A stretch of 50,065 nucleotides of DNA. Source: Eubacteriales bacterium. GTDB lineage: Bacteria; Bacillota; Clostridia; Peptostreptococcales; Anaerovoracaceae. Both the position numbers and the translations under genes were made by a program. Below, piece by piece: positions 35,066 through 43,772 of this stretch. The notes beneath the pieces are model-generated. The model ran no database searches. It saw nothing but the letters and a program-made list of their open reading frames with translations, and was not told the DNA's origin. The stretch covers positions 1 through 50,065 of the forward strand of contig JAQWFH010000011.1 in the NCBI GenBank assembly GCA_028704515.1, given 5' to 3'. How positions within the stretch are numbered: the stretch's first letter is position 1; each line of letters begins with the position of its first letter.

Positions 35066-35428
35066 ATGAAAATAGCTGTTCCTTATGAAAACGGTGAAAT
35101 TTTTCAGCATTTTGGAAAAAGTAAGAGTTTTAAAATTTATGAAACAAGAAGCATTTATGTTTTACAAACTGAGATGCTTAAGAATGCAGATATGACACAT
35201 GACTCTATAGCCGAATTTTTTAAAGAAAAGGGGGTAAATGTAATCATATGCGGTGGGATTGGTGAAGCCGCTATTTTAGCCCTTAACAACGCTGGACTTC
35301 AAGTGCTTACAGGTGCTCAAGGAGATGCAGATGAAATCGTGAAGGCGTGCTTGAAAAACGAGGTCAAACTCAGCACAACAAGTAATCGCCCAAACGGCTG
35401 TAGCTGCAAAGGTGACTGCCACCACTAA
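35066..35428 (+). CDS. NifX/NifB-C-terminal-like (dinitrogenase cofactor family) protein
   Basis: A 120-residue protein of the small Fe-Mo-cofactor-binding fold: KIAVPYENGEIFQHFGKSK at the start and VIICGGIGEAAILALNNAGLQVLTG in the second half, ending in the Cys/His-rich tail CSCKGDCHH. Stand-alone members in anaerobes have unknown roles, possibly carrying Fe-S clusters. The tail could bind metal (inference). GGAGG precedes the ATG. No nitrogenase gene is nearby. Confidence 0.82.
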   Translation: MKIAVPYENGEIFQHFGKSKSFKIYETRSIYVLQTEMLKNADMTHDSIAEFFKEKGVNVIICGGIGEAAILALNNAGLQVLTGAQGDADEIVKACLKNEVKLSTTSNRPNGCSCKGDCHH

Positions 35429-35435
35429 AGTTCAC

Positions 35436-36218
35436 TTATTTAAAAGGTAAAATAAAGCTTAAAATATCGCTGCATATTTTGAGCTTTATTTTTTCTGCAT
35501 ATGATATTTCTCCATCAATGCATATACGGAATGTTCCATTATTTGCCTTTATAAGAGTTTCGTTTGTTTTTGCATTAAATATAACATTTCCCCCGCAATA
35601 GCACCCGTTTGCAGCGGTCATCAATATAACTTTTCCGTTATAAAAAGTATTCCCGTTAATATGTATGCTTAGATTTTCACCGTCTTTTCTTACCAAAGAT
35701 TTTATGGATATCACTATATACGGCATTTTGCCTTTCAGTATCGAGCTATTTTTTAATTGCCACACCCCATAAACAGCATTACAATCCAGACCTATATTCA
35801 GCATATTTACCATGTAGCCGGGCGATACTCTCCCATTTAATAACGTTTCATATTGAATAAGGTCTATCTTCCGGGTTTTTCCTTCAAGTAGGTTTTCTAT
35901 ATTTCGGAAGTCAGACACCTCTGCAAAATTCCTTACAAAATCGTTACCCTTACCGAAAGGCATGCATCCAACTTGTACATTATCAAAGTCCAAAACGCCG
36001 TTAACGACCTCATTCAGTGTACCGTCTCCCCCGCATGCAAATATCCGTATCATCTCACCCTTGTTCTCATTGCAAATCATGGAGGCAATACGCATAGAAT
36101 CCCCTGCTTTTGTGCTTGTATATGCCACACAATCAGGGTATGCTTCTATTCTTCTTATCAATGAGGCATTTGCTTCACCCAATCCTGCTTCCGAGTTTGT
36201 AATGAAAAAATTCTTCAT
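35436..36218 (-). CDS. Diacylglycerol kinase-family lipid kinase
   Basis: A 260-residue kinase of the YegS/DgkB type. The nucleotide-binding motif is FACGGDGTLNEVVNGV; PFGKGNDFVRNF and the C-terminal beta-sandwich (ILMTAANGCYCGGN, ICIDGEI) are also present. It phosphorylates a lipid such as diacylglycerol at the membrane. The ATG at 36218 has no nearby SD, but a good promoter whose -10 ends 7 nt before it points to a leaderless mRNA. The frame is open with a GTG at 36284, upstream of that promoter. It is slightly shorter than the usual 290-300 aa. Confidence 0.85.
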   Translation of the reverse strand: MKNFFITNSEAGLGEANASLIRRIEAYPDCVAYTSTKAGDSMRIASMICNENKGEMIRIFACGGDGTLNEVVNGVLDFDNVQVGCMPFGKGNDFVRNFAEVSDFRNIENLLEGKTRKIDLIQYETLLNGRVSPGYMVNMLNIGLDCNAVYGVWQLKNSSILKGKMPYIVISIKSLVRKDGENLSIHINGNTFYNGKVILMTAANGCYCGGNVIFNAKTNETLIKANNGTFRICIDGEISYAEKIKLKICSDILSFILPFK

Positions 36219-36224
36219 TCTATG

Positions 36225-36253
36225 ATTATACTTAAGCTTCCCTTTTAATTCAA
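36225..36253 (-). promoter_or_regulatory. Promoter of the lipid kinase gene, start codon at +1
   Basis: On the minus strand TTGAAT (36253-36248), a 17-bp spacer and TATAAT (36230-36225). The ATG begins 6 nt after the -10 box, where transcription would begin. Confidence 0.65.
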
Positions 36254-36302
36254 CAGGTTTTGGGGTATAATTTAAAACAGACACGTAATATGGAGGTTTA
36301 TT

Positions 36303-37412
36303 ATGGATTCAAGAATAACAAAATTGTCGGACGTTCTCGTGAATTTTTCCTGCAACATACAAAAGGGAGAGCGAGTACTCGTTTCATACGAAGGCGATTG
36401 CAGTAAAAGCTTAGTTCGTCAAATTATAAAAGATGTTTATAAGGCAGGTGGCTTCCCGTTTGTCGAGATAAGGGATTCTCAAATCACAAGAGAAATTATG
36501 CTCGGAGCTGAGGAAAACCAAATTAAATTCATTAATGAGATAAATTTGGCAGAAATGAAGGGTATGGACGCTTATATTGCTATCCGCGCAGGCCTTAATA
36601 CTTCTGAGCTTTCTGATGTTCCTTCCGATAAGCTCAATATGTACAATAAACTTACACGGCCTACGCTTGACTATAGAGTAAATCATACGAAGTGGGTCGT
36701 GCTAAGATATCCTAATCATTCTATGGCCCAGCTTGCAAGCATGAGTCTCGAGGCTTTCGAGGATTTTTATTTTAATGTATGTACTCTTGATTATAACAAT
36801 ATGAGTGAAGCGATGGATTCATTGGTCAACCTTATGAATAAGACGGATAAGGTTAGATTGACGGGGCCAGAAACCGATCTTACTTTTTCAATCAAGGACA
36901 TACCTACAATTAAATGTAACGGGCTCAGGAATATTCCAGACGGCGAAGTATATACGGCGCCGGTTCGCGATTCCGTAAACGGTACTATTTCGTACAATAC
37001 ATTCTCAGAAGAGCATGGCTTCACATATGAAAACATTGTATTTGAAATCAAGGATGGTAAGATTATCAATGCAACCGCTAACGATACCGATAGAATAAAT
37101 CATCTGCTGGATACTGACGAGGGTGCGCGGTATTTCGGAGAATTTGCTATAGGCGTAAATCCATATATAATGAAGCCAATGAAGGACACGCTTTTTGATG
37201 AAAAAATTGCAGGCTCGTTTCATCTTACACCTGGTGCATCATACGAGGATGCATTTAACGGAAATAAGAGTGCAATCCACTGGGATTTAGTTATGATTCA
37301 AAGACCCGAGTACGGCGGAGGAGAAATTTATTTTGACGATGTCCTTATTCGTAAAGACGGCATATTTGTGCTACCGGAGCTTGAATGCCTCAATCCGGAA
37401 CAATTAAAATAG
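36303..37412 (+). CDS. M29-family aminopeptidase
   Basis: A 369-residue metallo-aminopeptidase of the AmpS/PepS/T type. Motifs: GPETDLTFSI, RNIPDGEVYTAPVRDSVNG (metal-ligand Glu), FGEFAIGVNP (second Glu), FHLTPGASYEDAF and SAIHWDLVM (His and Asp ligands), with E-I-Y-F-D near the end. It removes N-terminal residues from peptides in the cytoplasm, which suits a peptide-using anaerobe. TGGAGG precedes the ATG, and a strong terminator follows. Confidence 0.93.
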   Translation: MDSRITKLSDVLVNFSCNIQKGERVLVSYEGDCSKSLVRQIIKDVYKAGGFPFVEIRDSQITREIMLGAEENQIKFINEINLAEMKGMDAYIAIRAGLNTSELSDVPSDKLNMYNKLTRPTLDYRVNHTKWVVLRYPNHSMAQLASMSLEAFEDFYFNVCTLDYNNMSEAMDSLVNLMNKTDKVRLTGPETDLTFSIKDIPTIKCNGLRNIPDGEVYTAPVRDSVNGTISYNTFSEEHGFTYENIVFEIKDGKIINATANDTDRINHLLDTDEGARYFGEFAIGVNPYIMKPMKDTLFDEKIAGSFHLTPGASYEDAFNGNKSAIHWDLVMIQRPEYGGGEIYFDDVLIRKDGIFVLPELECLNPEQLK

Positions 37413-37429
37413 CCTAAAGATCATAAAAA

Positions 37430-37470
37430 ACACGGTATCGTAATTGACCTCGATACCGTGTTGTTTTATT
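37430..37470 (+). terminator. Terminator of the aminopeptidase gene
   Basis: An 11-bp perfect stem, ACACGGTATCG/CGATACCGTGT, with a 10-nt loop is followed by TGTTTTATTTT. It slightly overlaps the 3' end of the convergent DUF3343 gene. Confidence 0.9.
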
Positions 37471-37726
37471 TTATTTTCCTGTATTTCGGCTGCCCTTCAT
37501 TTTTTTCTATCTTATATACCGATCTGAATGATACCTCCATATCGTTCAACATTGAAAGAATCGTTTGTATATTCGAAGTTCTGACCGACAATCCATACCC
37601 GCAAGTTTGAATCAACTCCGTCGGTATTTTCACAACAACTGTCCTATATTTTTTCTCCATAAGCAAGTCACGCGCGTATGCAGCCTTATAAAAGGAAGAA
37701 AATCCGATAAGATACTCGTTTTTCAT
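37466..37726 (-). CDS. DUF3343 (putative Se/S carrier-like) protein
   Basis: An 86-residue protein, start YLIGFSSFYKAAYARDLL, middle PTELIQTCGYGLSV. The invariant CG after a beta strand is the family hallmark. The family is found near selenium and sulfur-transfer genes in Clostridia, but no such gene is adjacent here. It lies 52 nt upstream of dacF, perhaps in one transcript. The function is unproven. Confidence 0.75.
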   Translation of the reverse strand: MKNEYLIGFSSFYKAAYARDLLMEKKYRTVVVKIPTELIQTCGYGLSVRTSNIQTILSMLNDMEVSFRSVYKIEKNEGQPKYRKIK

Positions 37727-37778
37727 ATACTTCCCTCCGTTCTATATAAATTATGCCGCATGCCGTAAATTTGACATC

Positions 37779-39026
37779 CTATTGAGCAAGATTTGTAAGT
37801 AGGCTTTTGTATATGTGCAATATCCCTGCTTTTTTTACTTCTTTTTCTGCCGAAAGAGGATACCTGTCTATTTCCGTTCCATTTTGATATATGATAAGTT
37901 CTCCAACGATTTCCCCTTTTTTTATCGGCGCCTTAATTTTCTCATTAAATTTTACCTCTGTAGTTATACTCTCCCTTTCACCTTTCTTTACAAGAGCGGA
38001 TATATTTTCAGATGCAACTGAATTTATACTTTCAGGAATTCCCTTTTCTACTTTTAGCTTGCCTGTAGCTTCCCCCTTGGCGGCAATCTTAACAGTATCG
38101 TATGTGGCAAACCCATAATCGAGCTGCTTGCTTATTTCAGCCAACCTGCCTTTTGAGGTTTCACATCCCATGACCACAGCAATCAAAGTCGTATCCCCTC
38201 TCTTAGCGGCTGCAGACAAACAATAGCCGGCTTCCTGTGTGAAGCCTGTTTTTATTCCAATTGCACCATTATATTGCTTTATTAATTTATTTGTATTTGT
38301 CAGGCCGAATTCTTTTTGCTTACCAGGTAATCCAACTTTTATAGTATCCTGCCATGTTGTGAACCAAGGATGCTCGCCTGTGTACTTTAAAAGCTCCCTT
38401 GACATAAGAGCTATATCATACGCACTCGAGTAGTGATTCGGTGCCGGGAGTCCATTTGTATTAACGAAATTAGAATTTTCCATTCCCAGTTCTGCAGCCC
38501 TCTTATTCATATTCTCAACAAATATTTCTTCAGAGCCTCCTATGTATTCGCCAACTGCTACGCACGCATCGTTTGCCGAAACCATTGAGATTCCTTTCAT
38601 CAACTCGTCAAGTGTGTGCTGCTCGCCAGGCTCCATATACATTTGACTCCCGCCCATGCTTGCGGCCCTCTCGGATATCGTTACTACGTCCTCGAGAGAA
38701 ACCTGGCCATTCTCAATCGCCTCCATGACGAGAAGCATCGTCATAATTTTTGTGACGGAAGCGAGAGGAAGCCCTTCATTTTCATTATCCGCATATAAAA
38801 CCTTCCCGGTTGCGGAATCCATGAGAAGAGATGCCTTTGCATCGACAGCTAATGCGGGGAACTCTGAGCGCGCCTTCATCACGGCGGCATCTACCGAAAC
38901 CTCCTCGCTTATTACTGCTATATTCAGATTCCTTTCTTCTGGTACAAATTGACTGATGCCCATAAATCCGCCTATAACTAATACTGCGGCCAACGCTCCG
39001 CATATCCACCCTTTTATATTTAACAT
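37779..39026 (-). CDS. dacF: D-alanyl-D-alanine carboxypeptidase (PBP5/DacF type)
   Basis: A 415-residue penicillin-binding protein. An N-terminal signal/anchor (GWICGALAAVLVIGGFMGI) leads to an S11 peptidase domain with SVTK (serine nucleophile), SAN in VSANDACVAV and KTGFTQEAG. The C-terminal PBP5 beta domain (about 320-400) ends in a weak amphipathic helix. It trims pentapeptides of the cell wall outside the membrane. The start at 39026 follows GGAGG; the frame is open to 39083. The gene symbol is by family resemblance; no spoIIA genes are adjacent. Confidence 0.88.
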   Translation of the reverse strand: MLNIKGWICGALAAVLVIGGFMGISQFVPEERNLNIAVISEEVSVDAAVMKARSEFPALAVDAKASLLMDSATGKVLYADNENEGLPLASVTKIMTMLLVMEAIENGQVSLEDVVTISERAASMGGSQMYMEPGEQHTLDELMKGISMVSANDACVAVGEYIGGSEEIFVENMNKRAAELGMENSNFVNTNGLPAPNHYSSAYDIALMSRELLKYTGEHPWFTTWQDTIKVGLPGKQKEFGLTNTNKLIKQYNGAIGIKTGFTQEAGYCLSAAAKRGDTTLIAVVMGCETSKGRLAEISKQLDYGFATYDTVKIAAKGEATGKLKVEKGIPESINSVASENISALVKKGERESITTEVKFNEKIKAPIKKGEIVGELIIYQNGTEIDRYPLSAEKEVKKAGILHIYKSLLTNLAQ

Positions 39027-39152
39027 AATTAATCCTCCTACATAGAACTCTTCTATTAAGATATTTAAAATTACTGACTTCATTCCTTATTTTTTGTGTT
39101 ATAATGTCAAGTATTGATTTAAAATATAAGTTTTTATCGGAGGATAAAAAAT

Positions 39153-40091
39153 ATGCTCGTAATCTTCATGAATGTGGCAGTAATATTTGCATTGGTAGGC
39201 GTCGGTTTTTATGCCAACAGAAGAAATATACTTCCGGGAACTGTCAGCCCTTACCTGACAAAACTGATTCTTAGAATAACGCTGCCTGCATTTATATTGA
39301 TTTCAGTTACAGAAAATGTACTTACTCCCGCATTAATCGGTGAGATAAAGCAATTAATATTAATTATGATTGCTTTTTATGTTCTGGGAATTCCTTTTAC
39401 ATTACTGACTGTTAAGCTCTTTAGATTCCCAAGAGAAAACCGAGGTCTGTATGCAGCTATGATGCTATTTACAAATTCCGGCTTTATGGGATTACCTATT
39501 TCTTTTGCGGTATTCGGACAACACGGCCTTTTCATAATGGTCTTTGCAAATACAATTATGATGTTCTTTATGTATTCAATAGGCGTCATTATGATCGGTA
39601 TGGGAGGTACCGAAAAAATTCCATGGAAGGATGCTGCCAAGTCTGCGATGAACAATCCTATGATATCATCCCTGCTTGGAATAATAATGCTTTTCTTAGG
39701 CATTACCTTCCCGCAGGTCATTTCGCATTTCTTGCATCTTATAGGAGAGATGACCGTTCCTCTTTCTATGATTCTCGTAGGAATACAACTCGGGACAAGC
39801 AATCTCTCTATACTTTTAAGGAAGCCTGATTTAATTGGGTTTACAATAGCAAAATCGACATTGCTCCCGGCTTTGGTGCTTTTGGCTATGTACTTCCTGG
39901 ATGTTTCACCGATGGTAAAGGTAATATCTGTTCTTTGCTTCGCACTTCCCGCCGCTGCAATACTGGTAGCTCTTGCTGAGAAACACGAAGCCGATGCGCA
40001 GCTTGCTGCCGGGGGTGTCTCGTTATCCACATTATTCTCGATGGGAACCATCCCTGTCATATGCACAATTTTAAAAGCAATGTTTCTTTAG
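39153..40091 (+). CDS. AEC (auxin efflux carrier) family transporter
   Basis: A 312-residue protein with ten hydrophobic spans in two five-helix repeats; NSGFMGLPISFAVFG and the N-P-M-I-S-S-L-L-G-I segment are family features. Bacterial AEC members such as malate or malonate permeases move organic acids. GGAGG lies before the ATG at 39153. The substrate is unknown. A strong terminator follows. Confidence 0.88.
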   Translation: MLVIFMNVAVIFALVGVGFYANRRNILPGTVSPYLTKLILRITLPAFILISVTENVLTPALIGEIKQLILIMIAFYVLGIPFTLLTVKLFRFPRENRGLYAAMMLFTNSGFMGLPISFAVFGQHGLFIMVFANTIMMFFMYSIGVIMIGMGGTEKIPWKDAAKSAMNNPMISSLLGIIMLFLGITFPQVISHFLHLIGEMTVPLSMILVGIQLGTSNLSILLRKPDLIGFTIAKSTLLPALVLLAMYFLDVSPMVKVISVLCFALPAAAILVALAEKHEADAQLAAGGVSLSTLFSMGTIPVICTILKAMFL

Positions 40092-40096
40092 ACGCA

Positions 40097-40137
40097 AAAC
40101 GCAACCTTACTGAAAGGGTTGCGTTTCTTATTTTTAT
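40097..40137 (+). terminator. Terminator of the AEC transporter gene
   Basis: AAACGCAACC/GGTTGCGTTT with a 10-nt loop is followed by CTTATTTTTATATTTT. Confidence 0.9.
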
Positions 40138-40185
40138 ATTTTATCGTTTATGATTACCGATAGCTTTTTATGGTTGGTTTCTTCA

Positions 40186-41007
40186 TTATAGCTTTGTAGA
40201 AATAAATCCTGATTTTCTAAGCTCCTTCACCTCTTTGAATCCCAGCTTGCGAAGTTTATCTTCAATGTCATCAAAAGCGTAATCTATGCTTTGCCTCACG
40301 TGCGCATCCGAGCTTACGATTACACTTCCGCCAAGTTTTTTCAATGATTTTAAAATCCAATCGTCCGGATAAGGCGTATCACAATATCCTCTGAACATTC
40401 CCCCTGTGTTGACCTCCACAATTGCCCCGGCCTTTACGGCCTGTTCTATGGCATTTGATGCAATAGAGAGATATTTAGGAGAGTTCTCATTAAAGAAACG
40501 GTTTCCCATATTGAGCTTTCGAATTAAATCAAAGTGACCAAGTACTGTAGGACGGCAATTACAAGCCATATCAATTACATTGTCATAGTATGCCTTTATC
40601 ATAGCCCCCACATCGCCGGCGAAGCCTTCGCGTATGCATAAATCAAGCTTATCGTACGTATAGTCTACATCATAGTACCTCCCATTCCGCGGGCTTTTGA
40701 CGTAATGAACGCTGCCGATTGTATAGTCCCATTCTTGGGTGTTGATATTTGCATAATAATCCCATTCAATTCCGCAAAGGATTTCAATTTCACCCTCATA
40801 TTTTTTCTGCAGGTCGGCGACGGTTTCCCTGTATCTCCTCGTACCCTCGAGGCTCATGCAATAATCATCGTCAAAGGGCGTGTATGAGTGACCGCTGAAT
40901 CCGAGGCTTTTGAAGCCTTTTTCAATCGCAGCTTTAACCATAGTCTCTGCGCTCTCTTTTCCGTCACAAAAGCTCGTATGCGTATGCATATTTGAATAAA
41001 TTCGCAT
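40186..41007 (-). CDS. hisK: Histidinol-phosphatase, PHP family
   Basis: A 273-residue metal-dependent phosphatase. PHP motifs are NMHTHTSFCDG, GFSGHSYTPF, CGIEWDYY, GSVHYV, VLGHFDLIRK, EVNTGG and VSSDAHV. It makes histidinol from histidinol phosphate, the step before HisD. It is the last gene of the histidine operon, and its ATG overlaps the hisIE stop. The HisB in this operon lacks a phosphatase domain, so this gene completes the pathway. Confidence 0.93.
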   Translation of the reverse strand: MRIYSNMHTHTSFCDGKESAETMVKAAIEKGFKSLGFSGHSYTPFDDDYCMSLEGTRRYRETVADLQKKYEGEIEILCGIEWDYYANINTQEWDYTIGSVHYVKSPRNGRYYDVDYTYDKLDLCIREGFAGDVGAMIKAYYDNVIDMACNCRPTVLGHFDLIRKLNMGNRFFNENSPKYLSIASNAIEQAVKAGAIVEVNTGGMFRGYCDTPYPDDWILKSLKKLGGSVIVSSDAHVRQSIDYAFDDIEDKLRKLGFKEVKELRKSGFISTKL

Positions 41008-41639
41008 TATTTCATCGTCTCCTGCTTTATTTTTTTATCTATGACATGGCGCTTTGCCAGCTCCCCTGTGATGTCTTTTGTCGATATCCCCATTTGCACC
41101 ATCAGAACCATCAGATGATATGACAAGTCGGCAATCTCATATATAGTCTCATCGATATTTTCTTTTGCCGCAGCTATGATTACTTCGCTCGATTCTTCTC
41201 CGATCTTTTTTAAAATCTTGTCCATTCCCTTATCGAATAAATACGAAGTATAGCTTCCCTCCCGCATATTGATTTTTCTTCCCTCTATCAATTTATATAG
41301 CCCGTCATACGAGAATGGTGTTATTTCTTGACTTAGATAAAGTGGTTCATAAAAACAGCTTTCCTCTCCGGTGTGACAGGCGGGGCCGTCTTTAATTACC
41401 TCAACTATGAGAGCATCTCCGTCGCAATCCGCATATATGCTTGCTATGTGCTGACGATTTCCGCTGGTTTCTCCCTTTCGCCATAATTTCTGGCGGCTGC
41501 GGCTAAAAAAGCATGTTTTACGTTCTCTTATACTTGTTTCCAAGCTTTCCTCGTTCATATAAGCGAGCGTTAATACCTGTTTCGTATAATAATCCTGTAT
41601 AATAGCTGGAATCAATCCCTTTTCATCAAATTTTAGCAT
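41007..41639 (-). CDS. hisIE: Bifunctional phosphoribosyl-AMP cyclohydrolase / phosphoribosyl-ATP pyrophosphatase
   Basis: A 210-residue fusion. HisI (about 1-110) has YMNEESL, FFSRSRQKLWRKGETSGN, DCDGDAL and the zinc-ligand segment GPACHTGEESCF. HisE (about 115-205) has GSYTSYLFDKGMDKILKKIGEE and AADLSYHL-type metal residues (EIADLSYHLMVLM). It performs steps 2 and 3 of histidine synthesis. It starts 24 nt after hisAF. Confidence 0.95.
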   Translation of the reverse strand: MLKFDEKGLIPAIIQDYYTKQVLTLAYMNEESLETSIRERKTCFFSRSRQKLWRKGETSGNRQHIASIYADCDGDALIVEVIKDGPACHTGEESCFYEPLYLSQEITPFSYDGLYKLIEGRKINMREGSYTSYLFDKGMDKILKKIGEESSEVIIAAAKENIDETIYEIADLSYHLMVLMVQMGISTKDITGELAKRHVIDKKIKQETMK

Positions 41640-41663
41640 GGCATGCTCTTCCCTTCAAATTAC

Positions 41664-43133
41664 TTATATATTATTTTGCTTCAAATATTCCTTTAAGCTT
41701 GGAATCCTGACTTCCTTTGAGTGAAAAACACCGGCTGCAAGCCCCGCAGCAATTTCAGGATACTTGAATATTTCCGCGAAATCCTCCTCCTTACCCGCTC
41801 CTCCAGAGGCTATGATAGGAATTTGTACTCGGCTTGCAATTCCGAGGAGCATTTCGATGTCAAAGCCCTCTTTCACGCCATCTGTGTCGATACTATTTAT
41901 AACGAGTTCTCCGGCACCCCTTTTTTCGCCTTCCTCCGCCCATTCAAGCGCATCTATTCCTGTGTCTTCCATCCCGCCTCTTGTAAATACACGAAACTCG
42001 CCATTCACACGTTTTACATCCATACTGAGAATAATGCGTTGCTTGCCGTACTTTCGCGCTCCTTCATTGAGCAGTTCCGGATTCTCAATGGCACCGCTGT
42101 TAATACTGACCTTAGCGGCCCCGTATTCTATAGCACTTTCAATATCTTCTAAGCTTTTGATGCCGCCGCCGACGATAAGAGGCACGGATGTTTGTGCTTT
42201 CACCTGTTTTAAGAGATCCGTAAATATACTTCTTTTCTCTACGCTTGCAGTTATATCATAAAAAACGAGCTCATCGACTCCTTCTTCACTATAGAATCGA
42301 GCCATTTCCACGGGGTCTGCGACCTCCTTAATTCCTTCAAAATTTTTACCCTTTACCACGCGTCCGCCTTTTATATCCAAGCACGCTATAATTTTCTTTG
42401 ATATCATCTGATCCTCCGCCTTTGTATTTGTAATTTTTAATGCATTTTCAATATCTATCATTCCTGTATAGATCGCCTTACCTACTATTGCAGCAGTTAC
42501 CGTTCCTTTTAATTGTGCCAGCTCATCAAGAGAACTGATTCCTCCGGAGGCTACTACTTCGAGCCCATCTATTGTCGCAAGCTCCTTGTATATATCCATA
42601 TTGGTGCCTTCGAGCATTCCATCCTTGGATATGTCTGTATAGATGACTGTCTTAACCCCAATGCTTTGCAATTCTCTGCAGAATGTAATGCCGTCAATAT
42701 TTGTTATTTCTTTCCATCCTTTAATTGCGACCATGCCATCCTTGACATCAACTCCGACGGCAATTCTTTGCCCGTACTTATCGACCATATCCTGCAAGAA
42801 GGACCGATTTAGTGCGGCAGCGGTACCAAGGATAATGCGGCTTACTCCCAGCTCTAAATAACGGATAATTCGTTCTTCATCGCGTATTCCGCCTCCTACC
42901 TCCACGAATAACCCTCCAAGCTTCACAATCTCCGCAATCGTATCGTAATTTGCCAGCGTTCCTGCTCTCGCCCCATCCAAATCTACAATATGTAGGTGAG
43001 TTGCGCCTTTTGATTTGAACTCCTTTGCAATTTCCACGGGATTTTCTCCGTAAACCGTCTTTTTTTCGTAATCTCCTTGGAATAAACGAACTGCTTCCCC
43101 GTTGATAATATCAATTGCTACTAAAATTTCCAT
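41664..43133 (-). CDS. HisA-HisF fusion: ProFAR isomerase + imidazole-glycerol-phosphate synthase cyclase
   Basis: One uninterrupted 489-residue frame. Residues 1-242 are a full HisA (catalytic Asp in LVAIDIINGEAVRLFQGDY, second Asp in VGVDVKDG, YTDISKDGMLEG, ASGGIS). Residues 243-489 are a full HisF (IIACLDIKGGRVVKG, ELVFYDITASVEKR, VSINSGA, SMDVKRV, GAGELVINSIDTDG, ASGGAGK). There is no linker and no stop. The start at 43133 (MEILVAI) is set by homology; the frame is open to 43238. In nearly all bacteria these are separate neighbouring genes. Just before Met243 the frame carries GGCGGAGG-ATCAG-ATG, a near-ideal ribosome-binding site, so separate HisF may also be made. The partner glutaminase hisH is absent from the operon. 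Confidence 0.95.
   Translation of the reverse strand: MEILVAIDIINGEAVRLFQGDYEKKTVYGENPVEIAKEFKSKGATHLHIVDLDGARAGTLANYDTIAEIVKLGGLFVEVGGGIRDEERIIRYLELGVSRIILGTAAALNRSFLQDMVDKYGQRIAVGVDVKDGMVAIKGWKEITNIDGITFCRELQSIGVKTVIYTDISKDGMLEGTNMDIYKELATIDGLEVVASGGISSLDELAQLKGTVTAAIVGKAIYTGMIDIENALKITNTKAEDQMISKKIIACLDIKGGRVVKGKNFEGIKEVADPVEMARFYSEEGVDELVFYDITASVEKRSIFTDLLKQVKAQTSVPLIVGGGIKSLEDIESAIEYGAAKVSINSGAIENPELLNEGARKYGKQRIILSMDVKRVNGEFRVFTRGGMEDTGIDALEWAEEGEKRGAGELVINSIDTDGVKEGFDIEMLLGIASRVQIPIIASGGAGKEEDFAEIFKYPEIAAGLAAGVFHSKEVRIPSLKEYLKQNNI
42405..42420 (-). promoter_or_regulatory. Internal ribosome-binding site before the HisF half
   Basis: GGCGGAGG (42420-42413), a 5-nt gap and ATG (42407-42405), read in frame as A-E-D-Q-M. 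It probably remains from a former separate hisF; TAG to CAG at the codon before ATG would suffice to fuse the genes. Confidence 0.7.
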
Positions 43134-43173
43134 AGCTCTCCTTCCATGTATGTGCCCTCGCGATTTTTCTTGT

Positions 43174-43761
43174 CTACAACATTCCCTTTGTAGAAGGGAT
43201 TTCATCGCTGTATCTTTCATCGATTGATACGGCCTCATTTAATGCCCTTGCGAGCCCCTTGAATATTGCCTCTATTATGTGGTGGCTATTTTCTCCCGCC
43301 AATTGCTTTATGTGTAAGGTTAGACCAAGATTTCTACAAAATGCCTCTAAAAATTCCTTCACGAGCTCTGTGTCAAATGTTCCAACCTTCTGAGCCGGGA
43401 TATTAACATTGAATACCAAGAAGCTCCGACCGCTGATATCAAGTGCGCATAGTATCAGGGCTTCATCCATTGGAAGGAGACTTTGTCCATAACGCCTTAT
43501 TCCTTTTTTGTTTCCAAGAGCCTGCATAAATGCGCTTCCTAGCGCAATACCCACATCCTCAACTGTGTGGTGGTCATCAATTTGTATGTCCCCTTTACAG
43601 GTAACCTGCAAATCAAATCTGCCGTGCTTTGCGAATAAATCGAGCATATGGTTTAAAAATCCGCATCCCGTAACATTGTTGTATTTCCCTGTGCCGTCCA
43701 AATTCAACTGCAATGCTATGTCTGTTTCGTATGTTTCTCTTGCTATCTCACTCTTTCGCAT
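43174..43761 (-). CDS. hisB: Imidazoleglycerol-phosphate dehydratase
   Basis: A 195-residue monofunctional enzyme with the manganese-binding blocks FLNHMLDLFAKHG, DDHHTVEDVGIALG and NSHHIIEAIFKGLARAL. It dehydrates imidazole-glycerol phosphate to imidazole-acetol phosphate. The ATG at 43761 has AAAGGAG at good spacing; an ATG at 43776 overlapping the hisC stop is the alternative. A 40-nt gap separates it from hisAF, exactly where hisH normally lies. Confidence 0.96.
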   Translation of the reverse strand: MRKSEIARETYETDIALQLNLDGTGKYNNVTGCGFLNHMLDLFAKHGRFDLQVTCKGDIQIDDHHTVEDVGIALGSAFMQALGNKKGIRRYGQSLLPMDEALILCALDISGRSFLVFNVNIPAQKVGTFDTELVKEFLEAFCRNLGLTLHIKQLAGENSHHIIEAIFKGLARALNEAVSIDERYSDEIPSTKGML

Positions 43762-43772
43762 GCCAGCTCCTT

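Noticed and set aside
39377..40066. A 229-residue minus-strand frame
   Set aside because: It is a shadow of the AEC transporter gene, which has clear membrane segments and an SD.
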